From positions 13,268,001-13,332,000 of the forward strand of contig NC_079876.1 in assembly GCF_029227915.1 (NCBI RefSeq): a DNA stretch of 64,000 nucleotides, given 5' to 3'. A model generated the notes under the pieces. The model had not been told where the DNA came from. It saw only the letters and a program-made list of their open reading frames with translations, and ran no database searches. This document shows, in pieces, positions 1 to 10,400 of this stretch (within the stretch, counting starts at the first letter, position 1; each line of letters starts with the position of its first letter). This DNA is from Hydractinia symbiolongicarpus (lineage: Eukaryota > Cnidaria > Hydrozoa > Anthoathecata > Hydractiniidae). The position numbers were made by a program, and so were the translations under genes.

Positions 1-2239
1 GATAGGAAAAAATAGGAAGGAATGATTGGTTTGTAAGCAGAGTAAAATATTTTAACAACATTTTTAAAATAATTTAAAATACAATTAGATGTGATAATTT
101 TGGTTTAAGTAGATGAAAAAGATGAAACAAAATGTTGAACAAAAACATGTAGTTATAAAAAAATAATTTGAATACTAAGTTAAATAAAACTTCGTACCCA
201 GACCTCTATCAACTAGATGAAACGAGAATAAACAATCAAACAGCTAGTTATATGTTACGAGTTTTTTTCAATGTTTTTAAATATTTTTTCAGCAAAGAAG
301 GAGGAGATAAATGTCCCAGGAAAAAATAACAATCCGGGCACCAGGTGAGATAATTTTTAAAATGTTTAAAAATTATGCGGTATTGTAATTTTACCAATCT
401 ATTTAAGTTTAAGTAACTTCGAAAATTTTCACATTTTTTTATGATATTAGAAACTTTTATTTTTTAGATGACGAACAAGTTTGCAGTTAAATTTTTTATT
501 CTATTTATATTAGTCATTTATATATATTAATATGTTATACATATATATATTTATTTTAAATATATCTTTTTGTATATATGTCTATAATAAATTATTGCAA
601 ATATAAATCCATGTTGCTTTTAGTTTTATATTATTTATTATTTAAAATATATATTTATACTTTATTTATATTAGAACAAATTTATAGGAACAATGAAGCT
701 GGAAGTGGCTGAAAAATAAGAACAAAGGGAAAGGCTGAAGTTTTAATTTTGTGTTCTTAGCGCAAAAAATGGCAAATTACAGAATAAAATGATTTTAAGC
801 AGTTTATCAGATTGTGTCTGACAGATTTATCTGATTTGACAAAAATCTTTTTTGTCGTCACAATCTGAAAAGTTACAAAGTTTTAACTTTTTAGATTTTG
901 TCTGAAGAGAATTAACCAATGAAGCAACAGACTGTTTTATGAAATATTATTGATTTGAAAATTCGTATGATTTCGAAAGAAAGAAACTTCACAAACAGAA
1001 ATTTTATTGAAATTTTAAAAGGGGAAAAAGGTCTATGGAACATAAAAACTCCGCCGTACAAAAACAAGGGGTGAGAAGGCGAAGGTAATCGTCCGAATTT
1101 GTGGCAAATTAGAAATGAAACAAAATCTTCTCTTTCCCTGTTTTCGTTGTTTTTGCCTTTCCAGTAAAACAGGTATTTCGATTGCGGCAGCCTTTTCGAA
1201 GTAAGAAGCCATGTTAAAAAGAGAAAAAAATATTTGCGACATCTGACACAATGTAAACTTTAGAATGTGATATAATTATTGAGAAAACTCTTTAGACAAA
1301 ATCTGGTAATGTAAAAGACGCCGCTGTCGGATGAACATGTAATTAAAAATCAGCGTGAAGACAAATTTCATTGTTCTTATAATCCATCTTTTAGCAAAAA
1401 CATTAGGATTAAATTTAATTTTTACCAATCGTACAATCCCTTTCTTTCACACTGTCTATAGTAAAGTTGTCAGAATTTTTATTAGCAGAATTTCAGCTAT
1501 TCTCTGACTATCCCTGTGAATCCACTAATTTTTTTATAGTATTGTGTTATATCAAATATATTTATATACCTATTTATGTATGAGTTCGGGTGAGTTTTAT
1601 GAAACATATTTGATTTGATTTACTGTGGAACAGTTTTTGTTCGATTTATTTTCGTATCATGGAAAGATTCATGTTCTAAGTCACGTGGTTTTGCTGCATA
1701 CAAATTGACTCGTTCCCAACTATAAAGGTTTGACTGCTATATTTTATGTGACGTAAGGAAACTCTCCCATAGCTATAGCCTCGTTTCGATATTATTTATC
1801 ATTACAAAGACAACTTCATACAGAGAAAATTTGACATAAGAGCATTGCGGGTAAAAGCCTCCTTTCTAAGTTATTTACCTTTAAAAATGAATTGCTAGTC
1901 TCGTTTCCATGCTTTTTTGTTAATTATAACCAGAAGATGTGCTGTGGAGACCTTGCACAGACTTTTTTCAAGTATTTGTATACATGTAAAATTATCACTA
2001 ATATTTATTTACTTATTTATTTATTTATAACGAATATTTATACAAGATTTTTCCATTCAAAATTAGTAAAATATACAAAATATATATAATTACAAAATTT
2101 CTGTTCTTCCATGGGTCCTGTTTCCCAGCCCCCCAAAAATAGCAATAAAATTTAAAATAATAACTAAAAATGTGTTAGTAAAAATTAATATTTACAAATT
2201 AAAAATCTCTTCATATAATTTTTACAAAATCTTCTATTG
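1..2239. other. AT-rich stretch without a recognised gene
   Basis: I see no protein I recognise on either strand. The sequence is very AT-rich with many short poly-A/T and TA runs. The only coding-like signal is a possible small plus-strand exon at 293-344, listed separately. Short ORFs at 1033-1251 and 1892-2089 are low in complexity or lack any family resemblance. Confidence 0.6.
293..344 (+). CDS. Candidate short internal exon (weak)
   Basis: A 52-nt segment is preceded by a T-rich tract ending in CAG and followed by GTGAGAT, so it has the form of a GT-AG exon on the plus strand. One frame is open and gives a lysine/glutamate/asparagine-rich peptide (starts KKEEINVPGK). No neighbouring exon could be linked to it, and the peptide is too short to assign. 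It could be the end of a gene lying left of the window, or chance. Confidence 0.2.
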
Positions 2240-2510
2240 ATGTCGAAGCACGTATTTTCAGAAGAAGCTCGTTGAAAGTTTATGCGCCATTAAATAAGAA
2301 ACTTTTTCTACTTGATTCCAGCTTAATCTTAGGAAGTCATAGTGAATGATTCTTGTGTTGCTTGTCATTTTTTCGAAATAATTTACAAAGGTTTCACACA
2401 CGTCTCCATGAACACACTTGAAGACTTCAAGGCAAAGACGTTTCCTTAACAGATCTTGAAAAATAGAAACCATCTTGTCCGAATCTAATGGGACGGTTTC
2501 CAACTACAAA
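2240..2510 (-). pseudogene. 3'-terminal relic of a LINE reverse transcriptase ORF
   Basis: The minus-strand reading shows a stretch resembling the C-terminal tail of non-LTR retrotransposon ORF2 proteins: a segment around LEVFKCVHGDVCETFVNYF, then TSNTR. This is the part that follows the RT domain in many animal LINEs. No RT catalytic block (YADD-type) lies upstream, so only the tail remains. The assignment rests on family resemblance alone and is tentative. Confidence 0.35.
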
Positions 2511-3026
2511 ACTTGTCAGCGCCAAAGTAGAGCACATAATTATCTGGTCTGTAAAATAAAACTACCTCCCCAAATACAACTTATTTTTTCAATTGACCCG
2601 ATAAAAACATCCCGCTTAGCCACGATCTCGGTACCAGTGTGTTGAGAAAGTAAGAATGATTCTATTTGTCTTGTTATAGCTTGATGATGTACTCAGTGTA
2701 CGAAAAGCTTAACTTAATAAACAATATCATAAATTAAAAAACCTTATTCCTTATATAAAACCTTATATAAAAAGTTATTCCATAGCGTACAACTAACGGA
2801 AAAACTCTTGTAAAACTAGTAACGATTATTCTCAACGCTTGTGCATTTTTTGTCCAGAATTACTTTAAGCATAATTATTTTGTGTCTTTTTTTTATGAAA
2901 CAAGTCAAAGGTACCGATAAAATGCTGGCTAGTCAAAATCTGTTTCTACTTTCCTGAACAATTTAAAAAATAGTACCCAGGTATATTCTTCCGTACGTGT
3001 TGACAGAATGCCAGAAAAATGAGTTT

Positions 3027-3730
3027 AACCTTATTCGGTCCGCGGTTTTTCAAACATACTATGACCTATACTATGACTCAATAACTTTTCATAGGGTTGT
3101 TCAAATTGAATCAAACTTGGCACACCTATAGTAAGTCATAAAAAGAACAAAATGGCAACAATAAATTTTTGCTTTCGTAAAGACATTTTCTGTGAAGTCA
3201 CCAGAAGCTTGAAATTTGTTAAAAATGCCAGTATCTGCATAAAATTGAATTACTTTTGTTCTAGAGCAAATTTTTATATTCTGTTTGAAGTTTCTGAAAG
3301 CTTAATAAAAGTTATTTAACATATATTCGGGTTTTTACATGGATCGCATTAAAAATTGCAAAAAAATGCCCGAGAATCCGTTTTTTCTGATTTTCGGGTA
3401 AACCCGACAAAATCGGGAAATCGGATTGGTCACGTGTCCGAATTATGAAAAATGATTTTTCTTGATGAAACAAGGTTGTGTTGCAAGTTTCAAGGTCTAA
3501 GGATAATCCTAACAGGAGATATTATTTTTTTTTCCCATTATAAGGATTTTATAGAGATTTTTAGGGGTAGTTTCGAGTAATGGCCAATATCAAAGCCTCT
3601 GAAGGGTATGGGATCTAAATATTGAAACTCAGTAAGTAGCATAGCCATATAACAAAGCAATAAGGAGTTATTAAAAAAACCCGTCAGGAGGGGGGGGGGC
3701 GAATTCCCCCCCTGACCGAATAGGGTAAGT
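3027..3730. mobile_element. Candidate non-autonomous DNA transposon with short inverted ends
   Basis: The motif TTATTCGGTC near 3031 recurs inverted as GACCGAATAGGG near 3714, about 700 bp apart. Between them is non-coding DNA ending in a 9-11 base G run and a matching C run that would fold together. I could not define a clean target-site duplication. It may be a MITE or a fragment of a larger element. Confidence 0.35.
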
Positions 3731-4135
3731 TGGTCAATTTCTGTTCACGTGTAGACGTTTTCTGAAAGTTTTCTACTGAATCAATTACCTAACATAAACA
3801 CACAAAGTTAAGCGGTCAGTCAAAAGTTGTCATTATTAAAATGCCCTACTTTGGGTGGCTTTATTCCTGCCCAAAGTCAGGCCAAAAGATTGGCCTTAGG
3901 GTTATTTTTCATGAAGCCAATTAGACGGCGAAATGTGGGGTATAATTTAAAAATGCTCGACTTTAAGCAGGCGCCCTACTTTGTAAGTACGCTTATACTA
4001 TAGCAACGCATTCACAGGCGAAGTATTTATAGGCTGTTGCAGGCCTGGATAATGGCTTGACGATGAATGGTGAAATTTCAACTGAACTTCGAACCATGAT
4101 TACATGTATTATAAGATAAAGTTTTACGAATCGTA

Positions 4136-4452
4136 CAGAGTAACACAACCAATCGTAACAGTAACGTTTCACTTTTCTTTGAGCGTAACAGGATTTATCG
4201 TAACAGTGACGTTTCACGTTTTGTTCAGTGTGACACCATGAATCGTAATTTTGGCGCTTCATATTTTATTGAGCGTAACACAATCTATCGTAACAGTGAC
4301 GTTTTACTTTTTGTTGAGTGTGACACGATAAATGGTCACGTTTCATCGAGAGTAACACAACTCGATCAACCGTAACAGTGACGTTTCACGTTTTATTGAG
4401 CGTAGCACGATCTATCGTAAGTGCGATTTTTCACGTTTCGTCGAGAGTAATA
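4136..4452. repeat. About 45-bp minisatellite grown from the MTG1 terminal exon
   Basis: Roughly seven diverged copies of a unit of about 45 bp are seen; on the plus strand each resembles CGTAACAGTGACGTTTCAC followed by TTTTGTTGAGYGTRACACGA. The right-most unit overlaps the last codons and stop of the MTG1-like gene (exon at 4431-4522, minus strand). Each unit therefore carries a variant of that gene's stop-codon region. Confidence 0.8.
4392..4397 (-). terminator. Candidate poly(A) signal of the MTG1-like gene
   Basis: AATAAA on the minus strand, 33 bases after the stop codon at 4431. It lies inside the 45-bp minisatellite, and other repeat units carry variants of it. Confidence 0.45.
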
Positions 4453-7400
4453 CGACCAAACCTTCCATTTCTGAAAGCTTGTATTAACAATATCGAACAA
4501 CGTCGGTAATCTGGTCGAGAATCTAAAATTAAAAGAGTATAGTTACGTCACCAACGTAAGTAGCGGTTACTTACAACAGTTCATCTAACAGATTTTGAAC
4601 TTGAATATACTTCGGTCAAAAGCAAAATCATTTTTTTAGCCGTGCATGTGAAATAGTTTTGACTTTTTTGAATTCCACAACGCTTCTAGTTAACACTCCC
4701 CATTTTAGACACCCCCTATAGGCCTAACACCCTATTTTCAATGTTCTTCTTCGACATCCGTCCAATTATTAAAATCCCGTCTTCTTTAAGGGGTGCTTAT
4801 CTGATGATGCCCTAGCTTACACCCACTCAGTTTTGACATTTGTCATAAGAACCTTGCACTCAATTAAGATATTTAAGAAATATCAAGTAACGTAACTAAC
4901 GTACCACTTATGAGATCTCTCTGTTCAGCTAGTGAGTATATCACTTTATCAAAATCGTCGCACGGTTCTTTTAGCGCACACATCTTTAGATATCTATAAA
5001 AAATAAAGTACGAACAGGGAGGTAAAAACAAGAGAAAAAGATTGTTGACAAATACAAGAAAAAGTGTAATAAATCTTTAGATATCTATAAAAAATAAAGC
5101 ACAAACAGAGAGGTAAAAACAAGAGAAAAAGATTGTTGACAAATACAAGAAAAAGTGTAATAAATTAAGTCATGCCGCATATTAATTCGTTATAAACCAA
5201 CAAATTCCAACTTAAGTTCTTTCATACTCAACATATTAGCATTGAAGTTAACATGATGTTTTTGAAGTTCCTTTACCGATTATCGATATATGGTTTTAGG
5301 CTAACCAGATGTTATTGACTTTCCGCGCCCGAAGGCGTAGGAAATTCTTTAAAACCGTCGTTTTTTTCTTTTGGAGCATTTTTTGAGAAAAAATCGACCC
5401 TGGAATTTCACGTTCCTCTGATTTTTTGTTACCTAAATGTCATTTTAGGCCAAAATTGGTCCAAAAATTAAAACTACTTTATTTTTGACAAAAAATTGCC
5501 ACAGTTAATAAAAAAGGTATGCTGAACATGATGGTGGCATCAAAATTTTGATTTTTTGTCAACTAAATGCCGTTTAAGACCATAAACATTTCAATAGCAA
5601 GACTTTCAACCATGAATGATAGGCTATATTTTTTTTTAGCATTTTCTTTTAAAATATGAGTTTATTATGACACGTTTCGTTTTGTTTGCGTTTGTTGTAA
5701 GATATGATGTCACTTGTGTGCTTTATCTTCAGAGCTTCATGCACCAAACCTCTTCGAATGTTTGGCACAATAACACAACGAATTAGCAGGTTGTCATCAA
5801 ATATTTTTGTAGCGAGCGGAAATTCTTAGAGCCCCCAGGGCTTCTTGTTTAAGTTGGTTTATCCTGTGGTCAATATTACTATATTAACATAAACCGATGA
5901 CTAGTATCAAGGCTAACCTGGTGTTCTTTTGTTTGTTGAGCGCATAAAGCAAGTAGTCAGCAATTACTTCTTCTCCAATCACGTGATCGGGAAATGTTCC
6001 TGCAAAAATAAGTTATTCAACTTACAGACCATTTACCTAGTTTTTTAATCTTACCTTGTTCAATGTTATTTCGTGTGAATTGACTAACTAAAATCATAGT
6101 CATAAGAAAAAGAGTTAGTCTGGTAATTCAGGGCCGTCCTATTGTTCACAAGCAGATATGTTTCCTAAATCAAGGTGGCCGATTCAAGACTGCACAGAAT
6201 TATCAATAATGGCTGCTCTTGGGGAGTATTACTTTGTTGAAGATGATTTTGATGCAATCTTGGCTGTTATTGAGGAAGATTTATTAGAGAAAAATCGTGA
6301 TTTAACTAAAGAATTATCCGAAATTGTTAAAGAAATAGTTGACGACCCTTCTGAAAGTAGTTTTTCCTGTGATATATGCTTCAAAACATGCAAAACAAAA
6401 CGGGGAATCACAAGACAACGAAAATGCGAAACATCGTCAGCCACAAAACCAGTTAAATGACGACAGCCTCACTACTGCTGAAACCAAGCTCCAACCGTTT
6501 TACTTTAAAAAGTACACCCAATTAAGTGTAAGTAAAGAATGTAAGAAGACCAGAAATGAATTGTGTCAATTATGTTATTACAAACGACGATACAAACCTT
6601 TAGTTACTTAGTATAGTTTTATCAGAGATGTGATTGGTAGTTTTAAAGGCGATGCTGAAAAGTTTTATCCAGCCTTCTATAAATCTGTGTTTGAAAATAT
6701 TGTTTTCAGAAATTTATCAAATCGAAGCTGTATTCTCCTTGGTTTTAAAGTGGTTAATAACGTACTTGCTCGTCTCACTAATTCAACTGTAAAAGAAAAC
6801 ATTGTAGAAATTTCTTTCCATGTGAATTTTTCACCCAAAGAAAGAAACATAATTTAATATTATTGAAGATATTATTTCGGTTTGTCTGTTCAGTATTCAT
6901 ATTACTGTGGAAAGTTTATCATTTCTTAAACAAGATAGTTTAGTAGGCGACGTTTCGGGAGATCCTTCTCCCATCATCGGGCAAAGTAAAATGATGTTGC
7001 GCATTTATTTATATAATTGCAGAGGATCGAAATTCATAAAAAAATTAACCAATCAGAAACGAGCAGATAATTACAGTTAATTACGGCAACTAACATTTTC
7101 GGACCTGGATGTAGGTAACTACTTTTTCTGTAGGGCTGGTAACCAAATCTCAGGAAGTTGATACGAGATGCTGTTTATGTGTTTGTTACGTTCTACACTG
7201 TTGATACTTTATTTAATCTTCCTGGCAGTTGTTCTGGATTCTCTGTCAATGATTTTCTTCTCATCTCAATTAAACTGATGACTTCTGCTCCAGCTGTAGT
7301 CCGCAATTTCGTTTTTCTTCACATCTCCGTTTCTCACTGCGCGCATATGTTCTTGTACTCGTTGCTTAAACTTTCTTTTTGTTTCGCCTATATACACTGC

Positions 7401-10400
7401 ATCACAATCTTTAGACGGGATTTCGTAAACAACATTGCTTTGTCCTTCTAGGTTTATTTTGTCTTTTGGTTTAGACAAAGTGCTTCTTAGGGTGTCTTTG
7501 AGGTAAGAATGCATTTGATCTTGTGTTGCCTTAAAACTCGACGAAGGATCTCGCTGGTACCTGGTACGAAGGGTAGGAATGCTGATGCGATAAAATCCTC
7601 TGATGTTTACTTGTTGTCTCCGTTGCATCTTCTCTTCATTTTATTTTCTACTGGTATGTAAGTGGTTATGTATTTAGTACCCTATATCGTCACATTAGGA
7701 GATCAAAAAAAAAATCAAGAAGTATGCTTGGAGTTCAAAGTTTGGACATCTTATTAGCTGGAAAATCGTGTCTTGTGGAAGACGATAAAAATTCCGATTT
7801 AGTAAATATCAAGGAGGGTTATGATCAGTAACCGATGATCAGGATTTTTTGTTGTGCAGAACTTGAAGTTCGTGCTGCGACAATTGATAGCAATAAAATT
7901 GTTTCAGACCTGCTTGAGAACCCTGTTGTGGTTTGTAATTACAACAAAAAAACATCATACTCAACTGAAAAAGTCACAAAGGAATTAGCAATGCACTTAC
8001 TTGAGCATCTCATCATGCTTTATGTTCGTGTTCGTGTTTTTTCATTTGTGAAAGATAAATGTGAGCTACACAAAATTGCATCAAAACAGAAAAAAGCTCG
8101 ATCTCTACGCACTGAAATCAAGAAATCTTCAAGCAATCTTTCAGATAGACATTGATACTAAGAGTCCAGAACAGTGACTATAAACCTGTTGAAACTGCTA
8201 TTGTTATAGCAACAAATTTTAAAACAATATTATTTTGGCACATGGTATAATAAATAATTATAGACGTCTACAAAAAGGTCCAGGTAGTGTATATAGGTTT
8301 TAAGGTATTTTAAAATATTTTTTATTAATGTTTGTGTTAAGCAGATAAAAGCCTTAAAATGATATTACCTGTCATCATTTGAAATACAGTGCTTGTTCTT
8401 GCTTATTAAGCCAATTTAATGTTTTTTATAAATATGTGGCTATAAAAATAACCGTTTTCAGTTTCTTTTTTCTTCCAAGTGTGTTTAATTGCTCTTACGG
8501 CATGGCACTGTTTCAGTATCAATTTCATGACTGTTACCAGCTATGGGTCGGAACATTTTTGTGTTTTAATTTTGTTGTCATTATGACCAAAATCACGGGT
8601 TATCTTTTCTATGACCAATTGCACGTTGACGACCAAAGTAGTTTTCAAGGGGATCTTGACAAAATCTTTCTGTCAGTACATATGGAACTCCATTACTTAA
8701 TTACAACAAAAAAACATCATACTCAACTGAAAAAGTCACAAAAGAATTAGCAATGCACTTACTTGAGCATCTCATCATGCTTTATGTTCGTGTTCGTGTT
8801 TTTTCATTTGTGAAAGATAAATGTGAGCTACACAAAATTGCATCAAAACAGAAAAAAGCTCGATCTCTACGCACTGAAATCAAGAAATCTTCAAGCAATC
8901 TTTCAGATACACATTGATACTAAGAGTCCAGAACAGTGACTATAAACCTGTTGAAACTGCTATTGTTATAGCAACAAATTTTAAAACAATATTATTTTGG
9001 CACATGGTATAATAAATAATTATAGACGTCTACAAAAAGGTCCAGGTAGTGTATATAGGTTTTAAGGTATTTTAAAATATTTTTTATTAATGTTTGTGTT
9101 AAGCAGATAAAAGCCTTAAAATGATATTACCTGTCATCATTTGAAATACAGTGCTTGTTCTTGCTTATTAAGCCAATTTAATGTTTTTTATAAATATGTG
9201 GCTATAAAAATAACCGTTTTCAGTTTCTTTTTTCTTCCAAGTGTGTTTAATTGCTCTTACGGCATGGCACTGTTTAAGTATCAATTTCATGACAGTTACC
9301 AGCTATGGGTCGGAACATTTTTGTGTTTTAATTTTGTTGTCATTATGACCAAAATCACGGGTTATCTTTTCTATGACCAATTGCACGTTGACGACCAAAG
9401 TAGTTTTCAAGGGGATCTTGACAAAATCTTTCTGTCAGTACATATGGAACTCCATTATTAATTAAATACTGTATTAATTCAACATTAGAATGGACAGTGA
9501 TTTTAATTCCTTGGTAGGTTTTCCATGAGATAAACATATTTGCTCTAACATTATCTGTAAAATTACCAGGCCTATCAGCAATTACCAGGCCTATCAGGAT
9601 TTCCATGTTTTGAATTATCCAAGAAATGTTTCGGTCAACCATAAGAATATTTCATCATCAACAGATGTGTACGGTTTAATAAATGCTTTACGTTTAATTG
9701 CTGCTTCTTTGGTATTCTTGACGTTGAGACAGTCAAAAAATTGGTCGAACATATTACAATATTTGGCAGTTGCTTTAGCTTCTGGTGGTCTATACAATTG
9801 AAGAGGGTTAAAGACAGATTCGCTTAACACTTGTGCTGCCAGACGTACATTCATGACTAAATATGGTGTGAGTTTGATGTGGTCATTTTTTATTTCAGGA
9901 ACAAGATGTATTCCACAGTCTAAGTCATCAAGGAATAACTTTGAAATATGGTTACAAGTGGTATATCTTCCATCATTTCACATATTTCTGGTACATCTTC
10001 CTGCAAGAGAATTACTCAGGCAATTCCGGGTTGTTTTAATTAAGTGTGGTGGATCTGAGATGAAGTAGATGTACCGTTGTTCATCCGCGATAACATTGTG
10101 TGGTGTGGTATGTTACGTCAACTTCTGCATTAATGTCAGCTACACGGGTCATGTTTAGGTGCACATGGTACATTCATCGGTCCGTCACTTCTGACACCAA
10201 CAACTTTTATGTCACAGTTATCCTCCAGTATGCCAACCGCTTTCTAAAAGAGAAAAAACAATTGAATTGATGTGATATTGGTAGTAGCAAAATTTGCAAA
10301 TGAAAATTTAAAGGATTTACAGTGCTTCTCACGAGAAAAACATGATATGCAATATCATCAATCTTTTCCAACGCAACATAATTTAGATCAATATCACGAA

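Larger units (their letters stand above)
6158..8155 (+). pseudogene. Second gene of the P-like element: zinc-finger protein relic
   Basis: The pieces lie in three frames. An acidic N-terminus (from [17 protein letters not shown], about 6212) leads to a C2H2-type finger start ([15 protein letters not shown]). Next come [11 protein letters not shown], then a segment at 6630-6857 ([17 protein letters not shown], ending SPKERNII). The Penelope-like insertion interrupts here. The protein resumes near 7659 with [16 protein letters not shown] and ends at 7835-8155 with [14 protein letters not shown] and [15 protein letters not shown] know this arrangement from many uncharacterised, transposon-linked cnidarian proteins. 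Its function is unknown; the finger suggests DNA binding. Frameshifts, a stop near 7829 and the insertion make it non-functional. Confidence 0.7.

Noticed and set aside
3993-4262. 89-codon minus-strand frame with repeated Cys/Tyr/Arg words
   Set aside because: It is produced by the 45-bp minisatellite and unrelated sequence next to it.
8379-9461. Two near-identical plus-strand ORFs of 123 and 106 codons
   Set aside because: They are antisense or intergenic readings inside the 762-bp duplication. The meaningful readings there are the tail of the plus gene and the minus-strand transposase end.
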